Shown piece after piece: positions 1 through 10,266 of a stretch of DNA of 64,000 nucleotides. The notes beneath the pieces were generated by a model, which saw nothing but the letters and a program-made list of their open reading frames with translations, had not been told where the DNA came from and did no database searches. The stretch comes from Oikopleura dioica. Lineage: Eukaryota; Chordata; Appendicularia; Copelata; Oikopleuridae. Both the position numbers and the translations under genes were made by a program. Positions within the stretch are counted from its first letter, which is position 1, and every line of letters starts with the position of its first letter. The stretch spans positions 1,860,001 to 1,924,000 of the forward strand of contig OU015569.1 of the NCBI GenBank assembly GCA_907165135.1. The letters run 5' to 3'.

Positions 1-149
1 AAATATAAATTCAATTATTTGCCAAAAAGTATCCCATCTCAGTTATTCACGGCCTCAATACGAATCAAGAACGAGACTTTTTTCTTCATCATGATTCCAA
101 GGAAAAAGTCCACGAAGCAAAGAGAAACGAAATCGGAAAAGAAAAACAA

Positions 150-1751
150 ATGATCAAAATTCTCCACGGCCGGAATTACGGACATTTGCGAACTCAAAAT
201 CCACAATTCAACTTCAAGTTCCACTTTGTATCCGCCTTCAATCACCGTGCTGGAAGAAAGTCTCCTAATTTCATCACTGAAATTGCAAGAGTACTTTCAT
301 CTTATCCCCATCCAGCAGAGTGGACAATAATCCTTCCAAAATACCAACAAAACATTGGCAATCCGAACTGGCTCGATCACCTGACTGGATTGGAAGGCAA
401 CTATTTAGTCTGCGCAAAAGAAGGAAAACTTGCGGTGGGGAGTGAGCGACGCAAGCATTTTGTCGCCTTAGCTGAGGATTTAGAAGACTTGAAAGAGGAA
501 GACTTAAAAACCTGCGTTGACGATGCTTTTGCGATCAAAACCTCACTCTTGAAAGATTTGTTAGCGGCTAAGAATTACAGCGTTAGTTTGTCGACGGAGA
601 TGTTACTTGACGAAGCGCTTTTTGACGAGAACAAGACCTTTCTCTCCAGTTGGCTCTATTACCGGTCACAGGTAAGGGACTAAAAAATTATCAGATTAGA
701 GGTTCTAGTCGTCAAGTCTCAAAAATTCGGAAACGAAGTTTGTCGATTTCGAAGAGTTACGTCAGAAGTCCTTGCAACATACTCATGCCGTCGGATTCGA
801 AACGAGCCAGAAGCCAAACTGTCTTGTTCGCAAAAACTGATTGAATTCTTCCCGACTAAATCCGACCAGCTCCCCGATATCTATCTCCAGAACGAAAATC
901 AAGCGCGAGAAGTGATACTTCGCCACCCATTAAAATCTTGCAAGGAAAAGAAAAAACTGCTGGTTCTTGTAAAAACGTCTCCAATTGCTAGTCAACGCGC
1001 AATCAGAGACTTTTATCGACAATTTTTCGCAGCATTTTTAGGTGATCAAGAATACAGCTTGGTTTTCGTTATTGGAGCGAAGGGACTTTCGGACTCTTCT
1101 GGGGAGCTAAAAGCCGAAATTGAACTCAACGACGACTTCCTGATCGCCCTCTTCGAAGATAGCTATGAAAGCTTGCCCCACAAAACTTTTGCGACTCTGC
1201 AATATTTGACGGGCGTCTGCAAAGACAAATTCGAGTACTTGCTCTTCATCGACGACGATACCCTTCTGGACCTGGAGCGGATTTCTCAATTTCTTCTTTC
1301 TTCTGATTCCAGCTCGCCTTTCATCCGCTGCCTGCCTGGCAACTATCTATCTCTGGACGCAGCTCCCTACACTGGAAAATACTTTCTTTTCCCGGAAATG
1401 TGGCCGGTCGACTACAAACCGCCGAAATACTGCAACGGACAATGCTCGCTCTGGTCCAAAACAGCTGTAACACGCGTTTTCAAGGAAGCTCTGCGGACCG
1501 ACAGACGAGAATTTAGACTAGAAGACTTCTTCTTCAGCGGAATTCTGCGCGAAAAAGCGCGAGTTCATAATGTCAAGGGGCTCAAATACACGAACAAAGA
1601 CGGAGTTTCCGCTGGCTTGTGTCGACATTTCCCTAAAAATGGATTGGCAGACTTTATAAGCAAGAATTTCGAAGATGATGGCAATAAAACGAGAAAACTG
1701 AAAATAAAGGACGTCAATTTTCTGGATAATGTCTTTCTGGATGCTTTTTAA
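150..1751 (+). CDS. GT31-like glycosyltransferase, 5' end probably outside the window
   Basis: Two exons join in frame: 150-664 and 695-1751, across a 30-base GT-AG intron (665-694), giving 523 residues from the ATG at 150. The second half carries hallmarks of the beta-1,3-galactosyl/GlcNAc-transferase family GT31: a DDD metal/nucleotide-sugar motif in FIDDDTLLDL, a GQCSLWSK segment, and an acidic LEDFFFSGI motif. Such enzymes work in the Golgi lumen on glycoproteins or glycolipids. The frame is open upstream of 150 to about position 9, and the paralogue at 37821-39497 has an N-terminal membrane anchor that is missing here, so a first exon with the anchor probably lies to the left of base 1. 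The acceptor sugar cannot be told. Family assignment is fairly sure; the start is not. Confidence 0.75.
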
Positions 1752-1946
1752 TTGCAATTGACTCTTCCTTGATTTCAACTGATCATTAACAATTTAAGAA
1801 AATCGTTGCCAAAAGCGTTATTAGGAGTTATATCGAGCACGTCATTATGAACATATCAATAACTCGAATAAACAATTCTGATCGTTCTATTCTTCTAATT
1901 GCACGAGAGACTTTTCCTCGATTCTATCATTCCCATTCGGCAGAAA

Positions 1947-3004
1947 ATGAGCTACGATGACTCTCTTGAAGAGTGCCAGCACGAGCACGTTTTCGAGCGT
2001 CTTGCAAAGAGATACGTTCAGCCCGGCGCTGATGTCCACGTGGGAGCAGCCGACGGAGAGTATTGCATCAGTGACTTGCGTTATTTTGGATCGCTCAAGA
2101 ACTCGCGCCACGTGATCACGCACTTTTTTGCGGACTTCTTACTCTTGGATTCGGCCTCGTTGTTGTCATCAGGAAGACTTTTCGGTTTGTTTCTGACTTG
2201 AATTGATAAAATAATTTTATCAGGTGGAGTTTCGTGGAATGTCTGTACATTGGCGCTGTCCAAATAAGTGCTTCCGTCGCTATTTTTATGAGGAAAGACA
2301 AGAAGCTTCTTGTAATTATGGTATCAGTGATTTTCTTTTTGAACTGCTTTCTTTGCGGCTCGATTCTTACGAGATTCGCCATTGAACGAGATCGACTTGA
2401 AGGTACTCTTGAAATGAAAAAATCATCATCTCGAAAACATATTTTAGAGATTCGGCATTACCACGCTGATTCACCTGGATTGTGGTCAATAATAGTCTGC
2501 CTTCTCAGGAAATTTGAAAAGCATTTTTGAGAATAATTTTTTTTCTTTTGATATTTTCAATCAAAAGTGCACTCGTGGAAATTGTCCTTGGCTTGTCCTC
2601 TCTAGGAGCATGCTTGCGCTACGCAGATTCGATGGGTGAGCCATTTTATTAAACAAAACGATTAACGATTATTTTCAGACAATCTGCGTTATCGATTGAA
2701 GATTTACCAGCTGGCGACTGAGGTGAACAACATCTCGGAGTTGATCAGTCCGAGCTCCTCGCTCGAGTCCTTTCTCAAAGGAATAGTCGCACACTAACAA
2801 ACACACTAACACTAGCACGCACTCTATTCATCGATTGTACACTTCAATACAGTCATAATGCCTTCACCAGCATTCGAGAGCTACTGCCAGTCGTCGAAGA
2901 GACTTGGAGCGTCTGGGAGCAACAATAGCACGCCCATCATTTTGGATTCTAATGGCATCCCGATCTCGAAAAACGCTCCTTCAGACACTGAATTTGACAT
3001 GTGA
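1947..3004 (+). CDS. Predicted multi-pass membrane protein, unrecognised
   Basis: Exons 1947-2158, 2224-2402, 2448-2484, 2568-2635, 2679-2785 and 2816-3004 keep one frame across five GT-AG introns and give about 263 residues. There are three or four hydrophobic stretches, for example VIMVSVIFFLNCFLCGS and a later LGLSSLGACL segment, followed by a hydrophilic Ser/Asn-rich tail ending EFDM. If the last 30-base intron (2786-2815) is not spliced the protein stops at 2797 with 204 residues. A polyadenylation signal AATAAA lies at 3073-3078. The layout resembles tetraspan proteins such as claudin or MS4A families, but I see no diagnostic motif and give no function. Confidence 0.5.
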
Positions 3005-3230
3005 CATGTGATATTCACCAGTAATAACTCTCACTGTAACTAACAAATTTTAAACGTCATTGTAATTGTGTAAATAAAGTTTCACAAATCAATGTGCAAA
3101 AAGAATTACTGGGATAGATTGTTGTCTATTCTATTGTCTAAACTTTAGACTCTAAAGTCAATAGAATTAAATTAAGAATCCGGACCTGCGTGACGAAATA
3201 TTGCGCGCACTCTCAGCGGACTCACTTGCG

Positions 3231-3508
3231 ATGGACAAAAAGGGACGAGGTAAGTGTGCGCTTGCTTAAGTGAGTGCGAATTGAGTGTTCAGCGTGTAGA
3301 GGAGAACCGCTCGTGCACAACAGATCAAAGCTAGGTATCGCCGCAACACGAGAACAAGTCATTTTAAGGCGTCGGCCAACGAGGCGGCTTCGGCAACAAC
3401 AATGGCGACTCGGGTGGCGAAGGCGATGAAGAGGATGAGTCGAATCCTCCTTCAATCGGAGACGAGTTTGAACTTGATCTCCAGGAACGGCTCCTGCTAC
3501 TCACTTGA
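3231..3508 (+). CDS. Small uncharacterised acidic protein
   Basis: The ATG at 3231 opens a first exon ending in a good donor (GAG then gtaagt). Two further exons after short introns continue the frame through a Gly/Asn-rich stretch, a run of Asp/Glu residues, and the hydrophobic end LDLQERLLLLT before TGA at 3506-3508. That is about 65 residues. A further small open stretch starting at the ATG near 3569 (beginning MDDLNAEMEI) may be an alternative 3' end. I do not recognise the protein. The call rests on intron quality and composition only. Confidence 0.35.
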
Positions 3509-3715
3509 AAGATACGTAATACTGCAAAATTCTCCGAGTGAAGCAGCAATCGGAGCCATTTTCAAAGATGGACGATTTGAACGCTGAAATGGAAATAACA
3601 GAAGCGCCGAGTCCAAATGATAACGATTGATTTCCGAAATTGAGAGAATTAATAAAAGCTTGGAAGTTTAATAAACATTAGAAATTTATTTACAGCTCAT
3701 ATAAAATGACAGTTA

Positions 3716-5186
3716 TTAGCATGTTCCAGTAGGTCGAGTTGCTCCATCTAGACAGCATTCTAGTCGACCGGAGTGGTAGGGATGACGCTGAAGTCCTTCT
3801 CCGCAGCATTGAACTGGGTCTTCCTTGTTGTCTGCATTTTTGAATGCGCCCGAGATCTTGCTATTTCGGTTTTCGTTTGACTTCGATGACTTTGGAGAAG
3901 AGTTGATAAGCTAAAAACGAGATCATTTTCCTTGCTACATCTTCGCGTTACCTGTTGGATTCCGCAAGTTTCTTGTCTATCGAAGCCATTAAGTTTGTGA
4001 AACCGCGCTTTCCATGAATTCCGAGCAGCGAAAATTTCATTTGCAAAATCAAGATCTAGTCGACAAAGGTCACCCGCACAAGTTCCCACTGGATTTTCTT
4101 AAAAAAAATTAATAATTATTCGTCGATTAATTTAGGCTTACCGCATGTTGCACGTCCTTTGGTGTCGGTGACCCACTCGTACTCGGTATCGGGCGTGCAG
4201 CCGTCGAAATCTCGCTTCAAACATTGATAGCTTTTGAAAAGCTGCATGCAGATTGTGTCGATCTCGTCGACGGGTTCTCCTGTTCCGACCCAGAAGTCAG
4301 ATTTCATTGATTCCATTGTTGGCGTGCAGTAGCAACCGTAATTACGATAACGCTCCTCGCCTCGGACACTCGATCCACGAGCATCGAGATCATCATCATC
4401 ATCGTGATCCTCATCGTCGTGTTCGTGTTCGTGGTCTTCTTCATCTTCGTGCTCGTGGTCTTCCTCATCGTGGTTGCTTCCAGCAGCGGACTTGAGAACG
4501 ACGGGTGTTTCGATAGCGATGAGGTCGATATCGCGGAGGGAAAGCAATCTAAAGACATGCAATCAACGTCACGAAATAAAATTAATATCCTTATCATTTC
4601 ACCATTTTCCCTTCTCTTCTCATTAAAATCGCGCACAATCGCGAATAAATCTAAACTCAGTCTAATTCGAAAAAAAGCAATGGACAGCAGTGGAGACTCT
4701 CCAGTAGAGATCGAGGAGAATCATCATTTGAATGATACTCGTCAAGTTGATGAAAAAGGACCCTTTGATTCTTTTTTACAGACTTTGGCTACGGAAGTTA
4801 CTGTTCAATTCTGGGTTCTCGTGCTCTTTGGGCTAGTCATTTTCGTCGTTGTACTCGGTGAGTTCGATATTTATGGAATTAAAATAACTTTTCATCATTT
4901 AGTTCGATGTGGGGGCTGCTGCTGTTGCCCTCGATCGAGGCGACTTTCTCGTCCTCGGCAGCCTTACAGAATGAATTTCAACTACTAAGTCAACTCAGAA
5001 TCTCAGAAGCAGAATAAACTCTTATATTTCGACTTACTTAGAGGAGAATCGAAGAACGGTAGCAGGCGTCAGGGGAACATAAGGCATCGCCGTGGTCATT
5101 TCAAACTCCTCGAGCTCCAGTTCAGGGTATCCTGGATGGGGATGAGCTCCGGCGAGGACAGCAAGGGTAGCAATAGTTGTTTTCAT
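3716..5186 (-). CDS. Secreted phospholipase A2-like protein, probably catalytically inactive
   Basis: Four exons read on the minus strand (5186-5038, 4548-4142, 4097-3952, 3910-3716) keep frame and encode 298 residues. The first exon gives a signal peptide (MKTTIATLAVLAGA). A spacer very rich in His, Asp and Glu follows, then a PLA2-like core with NYGCYC, a Gly-rich turn, PVDEID and several paired cysteines, and a Cys-rich end (QCCGEG, LECCLDG). In active secreted PLA2 the motif CCxxHDxC supplies the catalytic His-Asp pair; here those two positions read Leu-Phe (CMQLFKSYQC), so lipase activity is unlikely. The first intron, 4549-5037, contains a complete gene on the other strand. The role is unknown; binding of calcium or other metals by the spacer is a guess. 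Confidence 0.75.
4681..4988 (+). CDS. Small single-pass Cys-rich membrane protein nested in an intron
   Basis: The ATG at 4681 opens an exon with an acidic N-terminus and one strong membrane segment (VLVLFGLVIFVVVL). After a GT-AG intron of about 45 bases the second exon encodes a short cytosolic or lumenal tail with a cluster of five cysteines (RCGGCCCCPRS), then Arg/Pro residues, ending NFNY and TAA at 4986-4988. Length is about 87 residues. AATAAA at 5013-5018 would serve as its polyadenylation signal. The whole gene, signal included, lies inside the first intron of the PLA2-like gene on the opposite strand. It resembles small integral membrane (SMIM or shisa-like) proteins in layout only. 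Confidence 0.6.
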
Positions 5187-5396
5187 TATAAGTATTTATA
5201 ATCTCTGGAGAAGTTAAAAAAAAGAGTTGGTTTGCCGAATTATTCCCTTTCGGTTGAGTGCTGATTTTCTCAGCTATTAGATTGTTTTTATGCGCTGGCC
5301 AACGTGCGAGAAACAAAACAGATAATGTTCAACAGGTGAGCTGGACATTTTCTGATAACTGACACTCGAGGAAAACATTATGACTTTCTTCAAGTT

Positions 5397-5851
5397 ATGA
5401 AATACGAGATCTATTTGATATTTGGTGAAAGAGGTGAAGATGGACCAGATGAGGTGTCTGAAGCCGGAGAAACTGGTACCAACAATTTGAGAGGCTTCTC
5501 AAAATAATTGAAAGAATATGATTCATATTATATGAATATTTCTTCCGTCTTTTGCGGGTAAGTGCTGATGATTGCGAGATCGAAATTTGGTGAGTTTTTT
5601 TTTTATCTCTATTGAGTGTCTTTTGTAGAGAGGTAAGTTTATATTTGCATTTGCGTTTTGATGACAGGTTTTGTGTAGCTGGTGTGTATCTCCGTGTGAC
5701 GGGAGGGGCTTTCAGTGGAAATGGGGGGTGGAGGAGACTGCTTTCTCTGGATTGACTGCCACTCGCCCGAGAAATGTTTCGAAAGCAACTACCCGTGAAA
5801 ACGAAACTTATGTCTCTTCTGAATCACATTGACCTACAGCCTATTCTACAG
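5397..5851 (+). CDS. Possible small multi-exon gene, weak
   Basis: The ATG at 5397 starts a coding-like stretch (MKYEIYLIFGERGEDG) that ends at a GT donor and can be joined to a second exon containing YDSYYMNISSVFCG. A later open frame at about 5667-5851 contains CSWCVSPCDGRGFQWKWG and ends at TGA. I could not find one set of splice sites that joins all three pieces in frame, so the exact structure is unsolved. No family is recognised. Confidence 0.25.
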
Positions 5852-5996
5852 TGTCGTTCTGTAATGAGATTTTATTCTCAGAAATTCATTTGGGACTTAT
5901 CATATCTTCGAGGTCCTTTTCCAAAAGCTCCAGCTGATATTTCGCTTGATCAAGATCCTCTTAAAATTCATTTATAAATTTAAGGCACTAAATAAA

Positions 5997-6300
5997 TCAT
6001 AAAACTTCGAAGTTCAAAGATAGAACATCAAACTCACTCTTTATCTTTGCTAAGTTTGGCTTGGAATCGTCTCCGCTGCCTTCCGAATTCTCAATTTTCG
6101 GAAGAAGAGCTTCAATTTTCACGACTTTGCCGTCTTCACCCCCATTGTCAAGAGTCGAAAGTTGCAGTTCCAAAATCTCTCCAGATGATTCTCCCGCTGT
6201 TCCTAGATTTGCGCAACTCTCTCTGAATTAAAAAAAAAATAAGAAAAATTAGTTTGGAAACAAATCACTTGCGCTTGTCGGTAGCGAATTCAAGAAGACA
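5997..6300 (-). CDS. 3' part of an uncharacterised minus-strand gene
   Basis: Exon 6222-5997 has an uninterrupted frame of 75 codons with charged, coding-like composition (GESSGEILELQLSTLDN, VKIEALLPKIENSEG) ending in TGA. It joins in frame, through a GT-AG intron (6268-6223), to an upstream piece reading VQEKRARVLECLLEFATDK. The exon further 5' could not be identified, and sequence beyond about 6400 looks non-coding. Function unknown. Confidence 0.35.
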
Positions 6301-6459
6301 TTCCAGTACGCGTGCTCGTTTTTCTTGAACTTTTTATGCTTCTCAATGAGAAGTTCTCATAAAGAATTTCTACTCTGCTCGACAACCTGTGTAGACAACC
6401 TGAGTCAGGGTCTGGAATCAGTTAAATGGACAGCTGCGTATCGTTTTTTCTGTAAAAGC

Positions 6460-6503
6460 GCCTGGTCTGGGACGGTCAAAAATACGCCTGGTTTGGGACG
6501 GTC
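6460..6503. repeat. Two-copy short direct repeat
   Basis: An 18-base unit, GCCTGGTyTGGGACGGTC, occurs at 6460-6477 and again at 6486-6503 with one mismatch and a 26-base period. It lies in sequence without a supported gene. Confidence 0.6.
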
Positions 6504-7648
6504 GGGCCGTTTAAAGATCAAAGGCACACGCCCAGGGGTGATTTTTAACTTATTGGAAGCGAAATTGGCGAATAAACGAAACTTCAAAGCGGCTTTTCAT
6601 TCAGACCCTGTTTCAGGTTTTCTTGAGATTAGATCCATCATATGGTCCATGTGTATTTAAATTTTAATCCTCGTGATGATAACCCTATCAAATTAGTTGT
6701 TGAAAATTTACTGCCTCTTGATTTTCAGTATTCTTTTTGAAGCATTTCCTGAAAGACTCTCTGCGGAAATAAACAGCGCTATGAAAAAAATAAGAAGTCC
6801 GATTTGTCCTCTCATTGTGAGTTTTGTCTCTTGTTCAAAAAGGGGATGATCTGGCAGGGCTAATAAGAGGGGGCTCAAATTGGACAATTATATTAGAGAA
6901 GTCGCAGTAATAGAGCCTCATTCGATTTACACTCATACTTTCAAGCGCATTCAAAACTTTTTTCATTGTTAAAAACTTTTTCATTTTTTTGAAAAGAGGA
7001 TTTTTTATAAAGAGCATTAAAATTAAATAACTCAAAAAAAATTAACAATAATTATTTTTGCAGTGAAGAAATCGTTCAATCTCACACGTGACAGAAGTTC
7101 AAACTTTGGGGATGAGATTGAATAGGACGCGAAATCGGAACACGCGTCGTCTCCATTTTTATTGACTCTGACAGCATCTTTTGTATCCTTCCAGAACAAA
7201 TAGATAAGGTTTATTTAACTCCGGGCTAAAATAATCTAAAAACTTGGAGCAGAATCTAGGGCACAGGAAAAATCACGTGCTCATCTAATTCCTGAATTCT
7301 CGGACATAGAAATGGTCGTATTTTCTTCTGGATTCTATTCAGCCTAATTTGCCTTTGGATCTCATTTATCGAGGCGCACTTGACACACAGCAGGGAGCCC
7401 GACTAAGAGTGATAAGAACTAGGCAACCGGCGGCGAAAAGTGTTTTCCAAAGGAAGTGATCTCCTGCCACCATTTAGCCCAGTTTTCTTCTCCACTTCAG
7501 CTTCCGGATCGTTGATGTTTGACGAGCACCACCTGAAATACCTTGGTAGAAAATTTTATCATCGCAGAAGAAAGTTCGTTCTTTTTTTAACTTAAAAGTT
7601 TAAAGAAATTTTCTTAAAGGTTATCAAATAAAGATAAAAAACCAAGCG
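6504..7648. other. Non-coding stretch
   Basis: I see no gene in this A/T-rich interval between the weak minus-strand gene and the MITE. Short open frames here lack start context, introns with matching frames, or protein-like composition. Confidence 0.5.
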
Positions 7649-7656
7649 GTATTTCT

Positions 7657-8011
7657 GGGTAATGGCGGGATCGGGTCTTTATAAAGATTGGGTCTTTTTG
7701 AAAAGACTCATTCCCGCCGTCACCGCGCGGTACCGGCGGGATCGGGTCTTTGTAGAGACTTTCTCAACTTGCCAAGTACAGTTGAAACAAAAAAAAGTTT
7801 AAACTGTTCGATCAATGAGTTCCCTAGAAAATAAGCGCGAAGCGCACGCTCGCTCTGGAAATAGTTTAAAATACCATTTTCACTTATTCTAGGTTCCTCG
7901 AAAAAGACCCAATCTTTTTTTCTCGAAAATAAAAGATCCATTGCTTCAAAAAAAGACCCAGTCTTTGCGCAAAGACCCAATCTTTATAAAGACCCAATCC
8001 CGCCGTCAACC
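7657..8011. mobile_element. Non-autonomous MITE with terminal inverted repeats and 8-bp target duplication
   Basis: The left end starts GGGTAATGGCGGGATCGGG and the right end, read in reverse complement, starts GGTTGACGGCGGGATTGGG; similarity continues for about 40 bases including CTTTATAAAGATTGGGTC. The element is flanked by the identical octamer GTATTTCT at 7649-7656 and 8012-8019. An 8-bp target duplication is typical of hAT-type (and P-type) DNA transposons. The interior has no coding capacity but many GGGTCTTT/AAAGACCC motifs. Bases 7657-7724 are themselves a small inverted repeat ending CCCGCCGTCACC, so a shorter related hairpin appears to be nested at the left end. Confidence 0.8.
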
Positions 8012-8019
8012 GTATTTCT

Positions 8020-8342
8020 AGCAGAGCCTTTCATTAGGCAATTTACTTCTTTAGTCTGCAAACCTCCGAAAATGGGCCAGAATAATAAGCAAGTTTGAAT
8101 TAGAAAATTTAAACTTTGTATTATGAAAACATTCAAGTTAAAAGTATAAAAGCTTGATTTATTCTATATCTTCTGTTATCTTATTCAGCTCTTTAAAAAT
8201 TCTCGAAGAGCGTTAAAATCAGCTATTATATCTAAGTAAATATTTTGGCCGGATTTGAAGGGTAGTTTTTGATTAGCTTGTGGCTTGTAAACACCTTCCA
8301 TTGTAAAGGAGCGGATTAGCGGAGCTGCAAGACCATTTTTGA
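8020..8342. other. Non-coding stretch upstream of Pax1/9
   Basis: No gene is seen. The interval is A/T-rich and probably holds the Pax1/9 promoter or 5' untranslated region. The open frame that joins Pax1/9 starts only after a stop at about 8340-8342. Confidence 0.4.
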
Positions 8343-8534
8343 AGCAACAAGGAGACTATAGGTGGCCAATTGTCCCGATTATTGCGCCGCGCTGCTTCGG
8401 AGCCCCATCTGGAGGTCGGAAATCGAGAAGGGCAAAAGTCCACAAGTCCAAAAATTACAAATCATCAACATAAACTTCTTATCAATTCGAAATTAATTGA
8501 ATTAAAAGCAAGAGACGAGAAAAAACGACGGTCG

Positions 8535-10113
8535 ATGGAGAACTTTAATGCCACTTACGAGCCGGAGCAACTTCTTCACAAATCTGGTGAGGGAGATTTT
8601 TTAGCCAAAGAGAGTCAAGTCGGATTATTTTCATCATTTTCTCTAATATTGAGCTTTCTTTCTTTCTGAACTGATTTTAAGAATCAGTTAGAAAATTCAA
8701 CAAGAAAAATGGCGCTGTTTTTTGTCTAAAGATTCTGAAATTAGTTATAAAAAACTTGTGATATAAAATAATAAATTAAATATTAGTAGGGCTGGATCTC
8801 TCCGAAAGCGGTGGCGAGATGAACCAGTTGGGAGGACACTTCGTGAACGGACGTCCACTGCCAAATCACACTCGAACCAAGGTAAACTGAACTTTTCCAA
8901 GTTGAGTCATTGACGGAATTAATTGTCAGATCGTGGAAATGGCCCGAGAAGGAACGCGTCCATGCGACATCTCGAGACGGCTGCGCGTCAGCCACGGCTG
9001 CGTCTCCAAAATACTTCAACGGTAGTTTTCCTCTACAAATTGTATTCATTTCCGTTACTCGACGCTTAGGTTCAACGAGACTGGCTCAATCCTTCCCGGT
9101 TCTATTGGCGGTTCGAAGCCGCGGGTGACTACTCCGCAGATCGTCAACAAAATCAGAAGCTACAAAAGACTCGATCCAGGTAATTTAAACAATCATAGGA
9201 ATTTTGGTTTCATGAGAGATTAGGATATTTTTGAGTCTTTTCTTTCTTTCCACTTCTACCTCACTTCCGCAATCGCACAATATACCCATCTCGTTCCCAC
9301 TGCCATGAACAAACACGATGGTTTCAATCCTATTTCTCTAAATTAAATAACTTTTTTTTCTAATCAAATTTGAATTAAGGAATGTTTGCCTGGGAAATCA
9401 GAGACCGTTTGATAGAAGACAAGGTGTGCGACGGGAATTCTGCTCCTTCTGTATCTTCCATTTCACGCATTTTGCGCAACAAAATCGGCAACATCTTCTA
9501 CTCCAGGCAGGAAGACGAAGACGAGACACCACCAGCGAAGAGTCAGCGAACTCGTAAAAGAAACCGACCGCAGCAGGACCCTTCTTTTGTTCAAGGTTCC
9601 GGCGAATTTTCGATTCATTTTTCGTAAAACTGATTTAGCAAAACAAGAAAACAAACTCTACTCTCCACCGCCGAGCGTAAATCACCTTCTTGGCGCGAGC
9701 GCTAACTCTACCGGACGTTTCATCGCTGGCAGTCCTGGAAGCTCTCTCTCCGAAACGGTGAGTTATCAATCAGATTAGAAAGAATGCAGTTAGTTTCATT
9801 TCCTTGATCTTGATGTCTAACTTGAACTATTCTTTAGTCTGGATCTTCTACTCCCGGCCAGGTCTTTCCAAAGCAAGAGCCGGATTTATCCGCTCAGATC
9901 TGTCCGATCCCTCTGGAGCACCAAACTGCGTACCCCGCTTATCACCAGCCCTTTCCTTACTACCCAATGCCTTACCAACCGCAGCACCACCACCTCAACG
10001 CGCAACATGGACACCAAAGCGCGAGTTACGAAGCAGCTCATTGCTTCGCGCAAAACCACAAGTTCTTCAATGGCCTTCCGGTAACTACCAAAAGCACGAG
10101 CGAAGAGTGTTAA
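8535..10113 (+). CDS. pax1/9: Pax1/9 paired-box transcription factor
   Basis: A full paired domain is spread over several exons with GT-AG introns: [55 protein letters not shown] and FAWEIRDRL, then [15 protein letters not shown]. The combination SILPG, PRVTTP, DPG(M)FAWEIRDRL and RILRNKIG matches the Pax1/9 group better than Pax2/5/8 or Pax3/7. No homeodomain follows, as expected for Pax1/9; an octapeptide-like PSVNHLLG lies downstream, then a Pro/His/Gln-rich tail ending at TAA 10111-10113. In chordates Pax1/9 acts in pharyngeal endoderm and gill slits. The start is uncertain: I use the ATG at 8535, but the same frame is open back to about 8343. AATAAA is at 10261-10266. Confidence 0.9.
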
Positions 10114-10266
10114 TCATTTTTAAGCTGAATCACTACATCAGTTTCGAGCAACAAAACGACATTATGAACAACACACAGCTCTGATCTCTCCTCAAAAAGA
10201 AAAAAACTAAATGCCAATCATCAGACCCTTTTTTCTTTCAGATTCTGCACAACTCTTGTCAATAAA

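Noticed and set aside
4370-4460. Trinucleotide-like GAT/CAT tract as a possible microsatellite
   Set aside because: It is the coding sequence of the His/Asp spacer in the PLA2-like protein and keeps frame, so it is reported as part of that gene.
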